Source: CBDCKN01 sp965219035
GTDB taxonomy: Bacteria > Gemmatimonadota > Gemmatimonadetes > Longimicrobiales > Gaopeijiaceae
Reading direction: 5' to 3'
DNA length: 64,000 nucleotides
Assembly (NCBI GenBank): GCA_965219035.1
Contig: CBDCMR010000004.1
Span: 1,488,001 to 1,552,000, forward strand
In this document: in pieces, positions 8,944 through 16,535 of the stretch
Numbering within the stretch: the first letter of the stretch is position 1
How the letters are laid out: each line of letters begins with the position of its first letter
Program-made: the position numbers and the translations under genes
The notes under the pieces: model-generated
The model's input: the letters and a program-made list of their open reading frames with translations, nothing else
Told to the model about the DNA's origin: nothing
The model's database searches: none

Positions 8944-9127
8944 TAGTGTTCCGTTGCCAAAGTTCACGAGCCACCAAGAGGGTCGGGGCGCCTTGGGATC
9001 AAGGCGGGACGACGCGGCGTAGCGCAAGCGGGCACCGCGCGAAGCGTGGTCGCAAGGAGTCCCAACGCCGAGCCCACGGATCCACCGTGCCCTCGATTGG
9101 CCGAGACACTTTGGCAACGGGACACTA
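8944..9127 (+). repeat. Family A short inverted-repeat element (MITE-like), copy 1, 184 bp
   Basis: Begins TAGTGTTCCGTTGCCAAAGT and ends with the inverted copy ACTTTGGCAACGGGACACTA, so the two ends form a TIR of about 20 bp with one difference. It is non-coding. Inside it has the GAA-loop hairpin at 9034-9050 (seven pairs including a central G.T). Nearly the same sequence occurs at 59021-59196 and, with a deletion, at 34859-35024. The right end CTA (9125-9127) is the complement of the TAG that ends trxA. The TA at both tips suggests TA target duplication as made by IS630/Tc1-type enzymes; that is inference. Confidence 0.85.
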
Positions 9128-9460
9128 CATGTGTTCCCGAACTTTGGCCTCCAAGGTGGGGCGTGGCACCGCGCCCACCACCGTGTCCACGTGCTGTCCA
9201 TCCTTGAAGAACAGGATGCTCGGAATGGAGCGTACGGCGAACCGGATCGTTACCTTCGGGTTCGCGTCCACATCCAGCTTCCCGACAGTCAGCCCCTCCT
9301 CGCCGTACTCCTCGGCCAGCTCCTCGACTATGGGGGCCACCATACGGCACGGACCGCACCACGCGGCCCAAAAATCCACCATGGTGAGACCAGTTCCCTC
9401 TTCGATGGTCTCGGCGAAATTCTGGTCCGTGATCTCGACGATCTTCCCGTTATCACTCAT
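9125..9460 (-). CDS. trxA: Thioredoxin
   Basis: 111 residues from ATG 9460; AAGGAG lies 8 bases upstream, so this start is preferred over the one 8 codons earlier. The active site WCGPC is at residues 34-38, followed by the thioredoxin-fold cis-proline segment RSIPSILFF. It reduces protein disulfides in the cytoplasm, recharged by thioredoxin reductase (not in this window). The stop codon TAG is the terminal TAG of the family A repeat element, so the last residues (..REHM) abut the insertion. Divergent from the methylmalonyl-CoA epimerase gene with 76 bases between starts. Confidence 0.95.
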   Translation of the reverse strand: MSDNGKIVEITDQNFAETIEEGTGLTMVDFWAAWCGPCRMVAPIVEELAEEYGEEGLTVGKLDVDANPKVTIRFAVRSIPSILFFKDGQHVDTVVGAVPRPTLEAKVREHM

Positions 9461-9536
9461 CAGGTTGTCTCCTTGTACCTTCAATGGACCGGCCCTACGA
9501 TCCGGTCCAGGCTCACCTATCCAATCTGGTCCAATT

Positions 9537-9935
9537 ATGCACGTCTATCCGCTCGATCACGTCGCCATTGCGGTCCGATCCATTCAAGAATCGGCGGCGA
9601 CCTTCGCACCCGTCACCGGGTGCGCTTGTTCCACCATCGAAGAGCTGCCCGCCCAGGGCGTCAACGTCGCGTTCCTGGGGGCCGTCGAACTCATCGAGCC
9701 CCGATCCGCGGACAGCGGCGTGGCCCGTTTCATCGAGCGCCGCGGACCCGGGCTTCACCACATCGCTTACCGGGTTCCCGACATCCGAGCAGCCCTCGAG
9801 GAACTAAAGACACGAGGGTTCCAGCCCGTCGACGAGGAGCCGCGTTCCGGCGCTCGGGGGCACCAGGTCGCGTTTCTTCATCCCAAGACCACAGGCGGCG
9901 TGCTGATCGAGCTGGTCCAGGAACCGGAGCACTAG
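9537..9935 (+). CDS. mce: Methylmalonyl-CoA epimerase (VOC superfamily)
   Basis: 132 residues from ATG 9537; the frame is open further upstream but that part is repeat element and antisense trxA. Converts (S)- to (R)-methylmalonyl-CoA in propionate metabolism. Family features: DHVAIAV at 7-13 with metal ligand H8, ELIEP around E51, GLHHIAYRV with H75, and GVLIEL with E125. Length matches the usual 130-140 residues. No clear Shine-Dalgarno before the start. Its end overlaps the convergent gene by 4 bases. The partner mutase is not in the window. Confidence 0.88.
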   Translation: MHVYPLDHVAIAVRSIQESAATFAPVTGCACSTIEELPAQGVNVAFLGAVELIEPRSADSGVARFIERRGPGLHHIAYRVPDIRAALEELKTRGFQPVDEEPRSGARGHQVAFLHPKTTGGVLIELVQEPEH

Positions 9936-10390
9936 GTCCCTGTGACCTTCTCCAGCTCGATGATCTCGATGAGCCAGCGATCGCCCGACGCCAGGACCAC
10001 GGTGAAGCCCACGTCTCGCACGGTTCGTCCTCCAGCGAACGACATGTCGACGCCGATCCGTATGGTCTCGCGCTCCGTCCCCGCCACTGAGCGCTCGGAG
10101 GCGATCCGGTAGTCCTCGTGCCGGAGGATGCCGGCGATGGCGTCCATGCGGAGTTCCACGTCAGCCCACTTGACGCACGACCGACCACCGAACGCAGAGC
10201 CGATCTTCTTCCAGAAGCATCCGAAGGAGCTCCCCGTATCCTCCACCGGCCCGTCGCGGGTCCCGAAGAGACGAGCCATCGCGAACAGATCTCGCGTATT
10301 GGCAGCTTGGAGGAAGCGCTCTACAGAGAGGGCCGGCGCCACGGCTGCGATGGGGCTTCTGGTCACCGTGCGGCTCGCACAACCCCACAC
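9932..10390 (-). CDS. Hypothetical secreted/lipoprotein-like protein, possibly frameshifted at the N-terminus
   Basis: 152 residues from GTG 10390. The body (about 20-152) is a small alpha/beta protein ending VLASGDRWLIEIIELEKVTG, reminiscent of NTF2-like or nuclear-transport-factor-shaped domains (ALSVERFLQAANTRDLFAMARLFG), not firmly recognised. The in-frame N-terminus MWGCASRTVTRS is not a signal peptide, but a different frame immediately upstream (GTG at about 10426) reads VKRSTIALLCSLSCG, a good lipoprotein signal with a lipobox-like SLSC. A single-base indel near 10375-10390 would join them. An in-frame TAG prevents extension of the present frame upstream. Either a frameshift, a sequencing error, or chance. 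Confidence 0.6.
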   Translation of the reverse strand: MWGCASRTVTRSPIAAVAPALSVERFLQAANTRDLFAMARLFGTRDGPVEDTGSSFGCFWKKIGSAFGGRSCVKWADVELRMDAIAGILRHEDYRIASERSVAGTERETIRIGVDMSFAGGRTVRDVGFTVVLASGDRWLIEIIELEKVTGT

Positions 10391-10462
10391 GACAGTGAGC
10401 AGAGTAGGGCTATCGTGCTACGCTTCACCGATGGGACTCCGATTCTATTGAGACCGGTGTCG

Positions 10463-10480
10463 GGCCGGGCGGTACCGGCC
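10463..10480. terminator. Short GC stem-loop downstream of the M48 protease gene
   Basis: GGCCGG (10463-10468) pairs with CCGGCC (10475-10480), loop of six. It is in the 169-base gap between the M48 gene end and the upstream edge of the gene at 9932-10390. No T-tract. Nothing else recognised in this gap. Confidence 0.25.
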
Positions 10481-10559
10481 ACCAGGGGGCCATTAGACCA
10501 CTTAGTTTACCGGGCACGTCAAGGCCGTCAAGCGGTCTGAAGTGAGCCCTCGGAGCCCC

Positions 10560-12002
10560 TCATCGCCCGCCCGTCACCCGCTTCACAAGCGTTCCGGCTT
10601 CCAGAGCTTCGTCCAGTGTGCGCCGGTTGAGGTCCGCCAGCTTCTCGGCCTCGATGGTGGATGGATGTGCCTCGGTAAACTCCCGAAAGGTCATCCGCGA
10701 CGGCAATCGAACGATCTCGAGGCGGGCAGGCTCGATCCCCAAGACCTCTGGGTCCCTCTCCGCACGGAAGCTCCTCACGCTCCCGATCACCCCGCTCTCA
10801 TGATCGAGCCAGCGAGACGAGAAGGCGTAGCCAAGGATCCGGAAGAGGGTGCCGCCGTGGCCGACGAAGAGCACCGTTCCGCGGAGCCTCCCCTGATCCG
10901 TTCGTGCCTCGAACGAAGCCTCACGCGCCTCGAGTCCATGGACGGTGGTCCGACGGGGAGCGCTCCCACTGATGCCGTTCTGGCCCAGGAAGGCGCGCAC
11001 AGCCGCGTCGAGGCCGCCCAGCTCCGACGCACTCGTGAGAATAACGATGGCGCTCTCGTCCCCCGCCACGGCCGCCACCTCGGACCTCCGGTTCGCGGTC
11101 TTCCAGCCCGGCGGAAAGTCCATGGCGAAGGCCAGGTCCGGATGCCGGAACAGGCCGCCCTCGAAGAAGCCCTCCCGGGGGTTCACGCCGTACACCAGCC
11201 CGTCCAGGCGAAGCAGATACTCGTCCCTCCCCGAGGTGTACCCCGAGTAGTTCTGTCCCGAGGTTGCCACCAGCTCGCGGATCTTGGCCTCGCGATTCTC
11301 GGGATTCGGATGCGTCGACTGCCATTCAGGGAGCCTGCCCCCTCCCCCGGCCGCCAGCGCCAACGTCTGGAACACGCTCAGGAGGGCATTGGGGTCGTAC
11401 CCAGCCCGCGACATGTAACGGACCCCGAGCTCGTCCGACTGAGACTCGTCACCCCGGCTGTACCGGAGGTTGAGGAGCTGGAACCCCGCCGAGAGCACTC
11501 CTGCGGCCGAAGCGAAATCCGAGGACACGACCGCCCCCACTCCCAGTCCGATCTGCTGGAGCTGTTGACGGCTGAGCTGACTCGCCGAGTGCCGAGCCGT
11601 GACGTGGCCGATCTCGTGGCCGAGGACGCCGGCCAGCTCGGCCTCAGAGTTCAGGCTGGCCAGGATGCCACGGGTGAGGAAGATGAACCCCCCAGGAAGC
11701 GCGAAGGCGTTCACGACGGGATCGTCCACCACCTTGAACGACCACGGCAGCTGCGGGCGCTCCGACCGGGCGGCGAGGTCTTCACCGATGCCCCGGACAA
11801 ACGTCTGGAGCTCGTCGGACGGATACAGCCCGTACGCCTCGGTGACCTGCCCGTCGGCGTCCCGACCCATCTCGATCTCTTGATCTTCACTCAACAGTAT
11901 GAGCTGGCGCTCACCCGTGGCAGGGTTGACCGCGCAGGCCGCGGCCGACGACAACTGGCCGGCGAGCAGCATCAGCCGGGCTTGCCCGAGGATTCTGTTC
12001 AT
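10560..12002 (-). CDS. M48-family metalloprotease, lipoprotein
   Basis: 480 residues from ATG 12002, with GGAAGAGG just ahead; the frame stays open upstream through repeat sequence, which is rejected as coding. Residues 1-23 form a lipoprotein signal ending SSAAAC (C23). The zinc site is HEIGH at 129-133 with the third ligand E191 in SQSDELGVRYM, the standard M48/BepA-like catalytic core (VNAFALPGGFIFLTRG at about 97-111 is also conserved). Residues from about 270 on form a separate domain containing FAMDFPPGWKTANRR and a GHGGTLFRILGYA segment, seen in many M48 proteins. Likely anchored in the envelope and involved in protein quality control, as BepA (YfgC) is in Escherichia coli. Confidence 0.88.
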   Translation of the reverse strand: MNRILGQARLMLLAGQLSSAAACAVNPATGERQLILLSEDQEIEMGRDADGQVTEAYGLYPSDELQTFVRGIGEDLAARSERPQLPWSFKVVDDPVVNAFALPGGFIFLTRGILASLNSEAELAGVLGHEIGHVTARHSASQLSRQQLQQIGLGVGAVVSSDFASAAGVLSAGFQLLNLRYSRGDESQSDELGVRYMSRAGYDPNALLSVFQTLALAAGGGGRLPEWQSTHPNPENREAKIRELVATSGQNYSGYTSGRDEYLLRLDGLVYGVNPREGFFEGGLFRHPDLAFAMDFPPGWKTANRRSEVAAVAGDESAIVILTSASELGGLDAAVRAFLGQNGISGSAPRRTTVHGLEAREASFEARTDQGRLRGTVLFVGHGGTLFRILGYAFSSRWLDHESGVIGSVRSFRAERDPEVLGIEPARLEIVRLPSRMTFREFTEAHPSTIEAEKLADLNRRTLDEALEAGTLVKRVTGGR

Positions 12003-12097
12003 GGAGCCTCTTCCACGCCCCGTGACCACGGATGTCGGGGATCGGACGCCGACCACGACGTGCATTCCTGCTGGATCGTCGATCAGTGGAAACATAC

Positions 12098-12154
12098 TAG
12101 TGTGGTGTCCCAGCAGTTCGCGAATGGCCGAGACACCTCTGGGACACCACACTA
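12098..12154. repeat. Minimal 57-bp family A element (TIRs almost back to back)
   Basis: TAGTGTGGTGTCCCAG at 12098-12113 is repeated inverted as CTGGGACACCACACTA at 12139-12154. The 25 bases between keep the subterminal motif ATGGCCGAGACAC and AGTTCGCGA. It lacks the internal hairpins and looks like an internal deletion derivative of the element at 21339-21548. It lies in the 305-base gap (12003-12307) between the M48 gene and a divergent lipoprotein gene. Confidence 0.85.
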
Positions 12155-12201
12155 ACACCCCGTTACCAAAGTGTCTCGGCCAGTCGAGGCACGGTGCATC
12201 C
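12153..12201 (-). repeat. Solo family A end
   Basis: Starting at the tip of the 57-bp element, about 48 bases match the reverse complement of the right end of the copies at 8944-9127 and 34859-35024 (CCGTTACCAAAGTGTCTCGG, then CCAGTCGAGGCACGGTGCATCC). No matching left end is seen, so it is a truncated copy or the product of one element inserting beside another. Confidence 0.75.
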
Positions 12202-12219
12202 ATGCCAATGGAACTCTAT

Positions 12220-12255
12220 ATTGTGGCCTTGGTGGAGATTGTGGCCTCGGTGGAG
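12220..12255 (+). repeat. Two-copy 18-bp tandem repeat
   Basis: ATTGTGGCCTTGGTGGAG (12220-12237) is followed directly by ATTGTGGCCTCGGTGGAG (12238-12255), one difference. It overlaps a possible -10 (TATATT at about 12216-12221) in front of the lipoprotein gene. Confidence 0.8.
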
Positions 12256-12307
12256 CCCTGAGGCTCGCCGCCTCCGCCCTATGATCACCCCGAGAACCCA
12301 CTTCGAC

Positions 12308-12685
12308 ATGTCTGAAGCGTCGAGCCCTGCGCCTTCCCCTCCGCGCCCCCTCGTCACCCTGATCGCCCTGCTCCTCGGTGTGGCGTCGGGAGCATGTGGC
12401 GCCAATACGCCGAACGAAGTGGTGGACACGATCGACCGCGAGACCTTCATCGAGGTCTACGTCGATCTGCGATCCGTGGCGCTCCGGAAGACCTCCCGCA
12501 AGGTCAATGCAGTCGAACGCGACAGCTTGCTGGCCATGCACGAGGTGACCGAGGAGAACCTTCGGCTCTTCCTCGAGGTCTACCACACAGAAGTGGAGTT
12601 CATGCGCGATCTCTGGAACGATGTGGAGGCACGCATATCTCTGATGCTCCAAATGGCAGGCGAGGGATCGGAGAGAGATGGCTGA
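12308..12685 (+). CDS. Small hypothetical lipoprotein, DUF4296-like layout
   Basis: 125 residues from ATG 12308 (MSEASSPAPSP); an upstream in-frame ATG near 12281 is possible. Residues about 12-32 are hydrophobic and end ASGACGAN, a plausible lipobox. The rest is helical and charged (FIEVYVDLRSVALRK, then VTEENLRLFLEVYHTEVEFM, then VEARISLMLQ). The layout recalls DUF4296 lipoproteins of Bacteroidota, but similarity is not certain. It overlaps the RidA gene by 8 bases, so the two are co-translated. Confidence 0.65.
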   Translation: MSEASSPAPSPPRPLVTLIALLLGVASGACGANTPNEVVDTIDRETFIEVYVDLRSVALRKTSRKVNAVERDSLLAMHEVTEENLRLFLEVYHTEVEFMRDLWNDVEARISLMLQMAGEGSERDG

Positions 12686-13085
12686 GTTTCAGCGTAGCTT
12701 CAGCGGCGCCCCCTGGGAGGAGCGCGTCGGATATTGCCGATCTTTGAGGGCCGGGGACCACGTCTTCGTCACCGGTACGGCGCCGGTGGCGGAAGGCGGA
12801 GGGGTCCACGCCGTTGGAGACGGATACGGGCAGGCTCTCCGGTGCTTCGAGATCATACGGGAAGCCCTGGCGGCTCACGGAGCGGACATGAGCGACGTAG
12901 TTCGCACTCGCATGTTCGTCACCGACATCGAACGATGGGAGGAGTACGGACGGGCTCATCAGCAGACCTTCGGCGCCCATCCTACCACAACAACCATGGT
13001 GGAGGTGAGCAGGCTCATCGACCGAGCCATGCTCATCGAGATCGAGGCTGACGCGGTGGTCGAAGGGGGCATCTCTCCGAGCTGA
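12678..13085 (+). CDS. RidA/YjgF-family protein (reactive enamine/imine deaminase-like)
   Basis: 135 residues, normal length for the family. Matches: YCRSLRAGDHVFVTGTAPV near 19-37, EIIREALAAHGADMSDVVRTRMFVTDIERW at the trimer core (R of VVRTRMFV is the usual Arg region), and the C-terminal LIEIEADAVV. Classical RidA hydrolyses 2-aminoacrylate made by PLP enzymes; this shorter-context subgroup (SAPWE... start) may have another substrate. The ATG overlaps the end of the preceding gene. Converges on guaA with 10 bases between stops. Confidence 0.88.
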   Translation: MAEFQRSFSGAPWEERVGYCRSLRAGDHVFVTGTAPVAEGGGVHAVGDGYGQALRCFEIIREALAAHGADMSDVVRTRMFVTDIERWEEYGRAHQQTFGAHPTTTTMVEVSRLIDRAMLIEIEADAVVEGGISPS

Positions 13086-13095
13086 CCGCCCCGAC

Positions 13096-14643
13096 CTATT
13101 CCCACTCGATGGTGCTGGGGGGCTTCGACGAGACGTCGTAGCACACCCGATTCACCCCCACCACCTCGTTGCTGATGCGCGAGGAGATCCGGCCGAGAAC
13201 GTCGTGGGGGAACGGATACCAATCCGCGGTCATTCCGTCGCGTGAGGTGACGGCGCGGAGAGCCACCACGTTCTCGTAGGTGCGGTTGTCACCCATCACG
13301 CCGACGGCTCGCACGGGGAGGAGCACGGCGAAGGCCTGCCAGATCTCGTCGTAGAGCCCCGCGGCCTGAATCTCGTCCAGATATATGGCGTCCGCCTCCC
13401 GCAGCACGGCCAGTCGCTCCTCCGTCACCTGGCCTAGGACTCGGATGGCAAGTCCCGGACCGGGGAACGGATGTCGGCGGATGAATTCCTCAGGAAGGCT
13501 GAGCTCCCGGCCCACCTGGCGAACCTCGTCCTTGAAGAGCTCCCTGAGAGGCTCGATGAGCTCGAACGGAAGATCCTCCGGCAGCCCCCCAACGTTGTGG
13601 TGGGTCTTGATCGTCTGGGACGGTCCTCCGGTGGAAAAAGACTCGATGACATCGGGGTACAGAGTGCCCTGAACCAGGTGGCGGGCTCCCGTCCCCTCGG
13701 CACGGGCCAGTCGCCCGAAGACGTCGATGAACACGTGCCCGATCCGCTTCCGCTTCTCCTCGGGCTCCTCTACCCCGTCCAGGACGCTCAGGAACTCCTC
13801 GGCGGCATCCACGACGACCAGTCGGATGCCCATGTGCTTCCGGAAGGTGCGCTCCACGTTCTCGCGCTCGTGCTTCCTGAGGAGTCCCGTGTCCACGAAG
13901 ATGCACGTCAGTCGATCGCCCACGGCACGGTGCACCAACGCGGCCGCTACGGACGAGTCCACGCCCCCCGAAAGCCCGCAGATGACGGTGCCGTCTCCCA
14001 CAGCTCTCTGGATCTCCGCAACCGACTCCTCGATGAAGGCCCCGGCCGTCCACGTGGGACGGCACCGGCAGATTCCCAGGAGGAAGTTCGAGATGATCTC
14101 TTCGCCGCGGACCGTATGGGCGACCTCCGGATGGAACTGGACGCCATAGATGGGTCGATCTTCGCTCTTGAACGCCGCCACAGAGAGCGTCTCCGTGGAC
14201 GCCAACGTCCGATAGCCGTCCGGTGGCTCGTCGACATGGTCCGCGTGAGAGCACCACACCTGGGTGGGCTCGTCGTCAGCGAAGCCTTCGAAGAGCCCTC
14301 CCGGCTCGTGCACGGTGAGCTCGGCCCGGCCATACTCGCGCTTCCCCAGGATCACGTCCGCCCCTTCGAGCTGCGCGATGAGCTGCATCCCGTAACAGAT
14401 TCCAAGGACGGGAATCCCTAGCTGAAACAGCTCCGGGTCGGCGGTAGGTATCCCCTTGTCGTATACCGAGGATGGCCCGCCAGACAGGATGATTCCCTTC
14501 GGCGCCCACTCCCGGATCCAGTCGAGGGACTGCGTCGGTGGGTGGATCTCCGAGTAGACCCGCTCCTCTCGGATTCGGCGGGCGATGAGCTGGGTGTACT
14601 GGGAGCCGAAGTCGAGAATCAGGATGCGATCATGCTCGATCAT
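13096..14643 (-). CDS. guaA: GMP synthase (glutamine-hydrolysing)
   Basis: 515 residues. Makes GMP from XMP, glutamine and ATP. N-terminal class I glutamine amidotransferase: LDFGSQYTQLIARRIRE at 10-26, nucleophile C83 in VLGICYGMQLIAQ, and His/Glu pair in YGVQFHPEVAHT. Then the ATP pyrophosphatase P-loop LSGGVDSSVAA and the C-terminal dimerisation domain ending KPPSTIEWE, the standard terminus. GAGG precedes the ATG and overlaps the end of a lysA remnant, so the gene now appears to follow proS directly. Confidence 0.97.
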   Translation of the reverse strand: MIEHDRILILDFGSQYTQLIARRIREERVYSEIHPPTQSLDWIREWAPKGIILSGGPSSVYDKGIPTADPELFQLGIPVLGICYGMQLIAQLEGADVILGKREYGRAELTVHEPGGLFEGFADDEPTQVWCSHADHVDEPPDGYRTLASTETLSVAAFKSEDRPIYGVQFHPEVAHTVRGEEIISNFLLGICRCRPTWTAGAFIEESVAEIQRAVGDGTVICGLSGGVDSSVAAALVHRAVGDRLTCIFVDTGLLRKHERENVERTFRKHMGIRLVVVDAAEEFLSVLDGVEEPEEKRKRIGHVFIDVFGRLARAEGTGARHLVQGTLYPDVIESFSTGGPSQTIKTHHNVGGLPEDLPFELIEPLRELFKDEVRQVGRELSLPEEFIRRHPFPGPGLAIRVLGQVTEERLAVLREADAIYLDEIQAAGLYDEIWQAFAVLLPVRAVGVMGDNRTYENVVALRAVTSRDGMTADWYPFPHDVLGRISSRISNEVVGVNRVCYDVSSKPPSTIEWE

Positions 14644-14649
14644 ACGGCC

Positions 14650-14751
14650 TCAATAGAGGTAGAGAGGCGTGCCGAACTCCGCAGCGAGCTCCGAGACCGT
14701 GCGTTCGCCCGCGTGGAGCTCGCCGTCGAGCCGGGGGAAGGAGAGGCTCAC
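14650..14751 (-). pseudogene. lysA: lysA (diaminopimelate decarboxylase) 5' remnant, 33 codons
   Basis: The short GTG-initiated frame reads SFPRLDGELHAGERTVSELA followed by AEFGTPLYLY and TGA. This is the N-terminal signature of diaminopimelate decarboxylase, where FGTPLYVYD normally leads into the PLP barrel of about 400 residues. Here it stops exactly at YLY, 6 bases before the guaA ATG. GGCGGGG lies ahead of the GTG. It reads as the start of a lysA gene whose remaining ~370 codons were deleted, joining it to guaA between proS and guaA. A small real peptide is the alternative. Confidence 0.7.
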
Positions 14752-14773
14752 GCCCCGCCGGCCGGATCGGTCA

Positions 14774-16237
14774 TCAGTACGCCTTTGCCCACACGACCTC
14801 CATGGCGGAGTCCTTTTCTCCCCCGATGCACCTTGCCGAAGCTTTGGCTGATCGGAACTCCTCTTCGGGAATGCAGCGCAGTGTGGCCTTGGTCTCGTCC
14901 TTGATGCGTTCTTCCACGGCGGGGTCTCCACTCCAACCCGTGTATGCGTAACCGCCGGTGGTGTTCATGATCTCAGCCAGCTCGGCCAGGTCGTTCACAC
15001 CCCGGTAGGAGTTCTCCTCTCGCCGGGTCTTCGCCGCCTCGAAGAGCTGCGTCTGGAACGTGTCGAGCCGATCTCCCAGGGTGGCGAGCGCTTCCGACTC
15101 CGGCACGAACTCCTTGCGCGGCTCCTCCTCGGACCGCACGCGCCTGGCCAGAACAACCTGCCCGGACTCCATGTCCTTGGGCCCGATCTCTATCCTGAGC
15201 GGGACGCCCTTCCGCTCCCACTCGTAGTACTTGTTGCCGGGGCTCAAGTAGTCGCGAGAATCGACCTTGGCACGTATGCCCTTTTCCGCCAGCGCATCCC
15301 GGATAGCGTCGGCCTTCTCGATCACGGGCCCGTGATCGTCTCCCTTGAGGATCGGAACGATGACGACCTGGACGGGAGCCAGCTTCGGAGGCAGGACGAG
15401 TCCCTGGTCGTCGCCGTGCGTCATCACCAGCCCCCCCACCAGCCGCGTGGACGCCCCCCAGGAGGTGTTCCACCCATACTCCTCCATCCCCTCCTCCGTC
15501 TGGAAGGTGAGCTCGAACTGCTTGGAGAAGTTCTGACCCAGGAAGTGCGAGGTGCCGGCCTGAAGGGCCCGGTTGTCCTGCATCATGGCCTCGCACGAAT
15601 AGCTTCGCACCGCCCCGGCGAACTTCTCGGCATCGGACTTGAGCCCGGTGACGGGAGGTATGGCCATCCAGTCTTCCATGAACGTCCGATACACGCCCAG
15701 CATGCGCCGCGTGTGCTCCTCCGCCTCTTCCGCCGTGGCGTGCACGGTGTGGCCCTCCTGCCAGAGGAACTCTGAGGTCCTCAGGAACAGCCGGGTCCGG
15801 AGCTCCCAGCGCATGACGTTCGCCCACTGATTCAACAGCAACGGGAGGTCGCGATAGCTCTGGATCCACTTCGCAAACATCGACATGATGACTGTCTCGG
15901 AGGTGGGCCGAACCACGAGTGGCTCCTCCAGTTCCTTGCCGCCGGCGTGGGTGACGATGGCGAGCTCGGGCTTGAAGCCCTCGACGTGCTCCTTCTCCTT
16001 CTCGATGAAGCTCATGGGAATCAGGAGCGGGAAATACGCGTTCTCGTGGCCGGTGGCCTTGAACATGTCGTCGAGAGCCCGCTGCATGTTCTCCCATATG
16101 GCATATCCCCACGGCCGAATGACCATGCAGCCTCGGACCGGTGAGTAGTCGGCCAGCTCGGACCGGAGCACCAGCTCGTTGTACCAGGCCGCGAAGTCCT
16201 CGTCGCGGGGGGTCAGCTTCTTGTTGTCAGCCATCAT
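14774..16237 (-). CDS. proS: Proline--tRNA ligase (archaeal/eukaryotic-like type)
   Basis: 487 residues. Charges tRNA-Pro with proline. This is the shorter ProS type without the bacterial INS editing insert: class II core with VRGCMVIRPWGYAIWENMQ, LVVRPTSETVIMSMF (motif 2 region), RTRLFLRTSEFLWQEGHT and TSWGASTRLVGGLVMTHGDDQGLVLPPKLAPVQVV (motif 3), anticodon-binding domain after, and the C-terminal extension ending VWAKAY. It starts inside the end of a small membrane protein gene (11-base overlap). Confidence 0.95.
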   Translation of the reverse strand: MMADNKKLTPRDEDFAAWYNELVLRSELADYSPVRGCMVIRPWGYAIWENMQRALDDMFKATGHENAYFPLLIPMSFIEKEKEHVEGFKPELAIVTHAGGKELEEPLVVRPTSETVIMSMFAKWIQSYRDLPLLLNQWANVMRWELRTRLFLRTSEFLWQEGHTVHATAEEAEEHTRRMLGVYRTFMEDWMAIPPVTGLKSDAEKFAGAVRSYSCEAMMQDNRALQAGTSHFLGQNFSKQFELTFQTEEGMEEYGWNTSWGASTRLVGGLVMTHGDDQGLVLPPKLAPVQVVIVPILKGDDHGPVIEKADAIRDALAEKGIRAKVDSRDYLSPGNKYYEWERKGVPLRIEIGPKDMESGQVVLARRVRSEEEPRKEFVPESEALATLGDRLDTFQTQLFEAAKTRREENSYRGVNDLAELAEIMNTTGGYAYTGWSGDPAVEERIKDETKATLRCIPEEEFRSAKASARCIGGEKDSAMEVVWAKAY

Positions 16238-16535
16238 CCCTCTTGGTGGTGGATTCCCGGACAGGGTCCTGCGTGCCTTTCGTCACCTCGACTCGGTGCT
16301 CCTTTCGGAGCACTATGAAACCCGGCACTCCGAAGAACAGGAGCGACGCCACGATCCAGGAGATCCTGAACGAGGCGCCCGTGGCGCTCTGGACGAGCCA
16401 CGCCGTGAGTGCGCCGGCCGCCAGCGCCAGTGCCATGGCCACGGCGAGGATCACGTACTCGAGGGCGTTGAGCCACCGAATGGCCGTCTCCATCATGCGC
16501 CGCGTCTCGGGGTGGGAGTCGTCACGCGACATCAT
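16227..16535 (-). CDS. Small membrane protein with two helices, unknown function
   Basis: 102 residues starting at ATG 16535, which overlaps the TGA of hisS (ATGA); MM at the start allows either ATG. Hydrophobic helices at about 25-50 (YVILAVAMALALAAGALTAW) and 58-78 (SWIVASLLFFGVPGFIVL), with charged ends. No recognised family. Its sandwiching between hisS and proS with overlaps on both sides means it is translated with them. Confidence 0.7.
   Translation of the reverse strand: MMSRDDSHPETRRMMETAIRWLNALEYVILAVAMALALAAGALTAWLVQSATGASFRISWIVASLLFFGVPGFIVLRKEHRVEVTKGTQDPVRESTTKRDDG

Noticed and set aside
9034..9050. Integron attC site
   Set aside because: No GTTRRRY/RYYYAAC core sites flank the hairpins and no integrase or gene cassettes are near.
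8850..9536. N-terminal extension of the methylmalonyl-CoA epimerase frame
   Set aside because: It reads through the rsmI start, the repeat element and antisense trxA; the epimerase fold begins at ATG 9537.
10391..10559. tRNA gene in the gap with GC stems
   Set aside because: No T-loop (GGTTCGA-type) or cloverleaf could be formed; only a 6-bp palindrome.
14746..14936. 62-codon minus-strand frame ending MTDPAGGA
   Set aside because: It is a second frame overlapping the proS end; only the GTG-started lysA-like frame has a recognisable motif.
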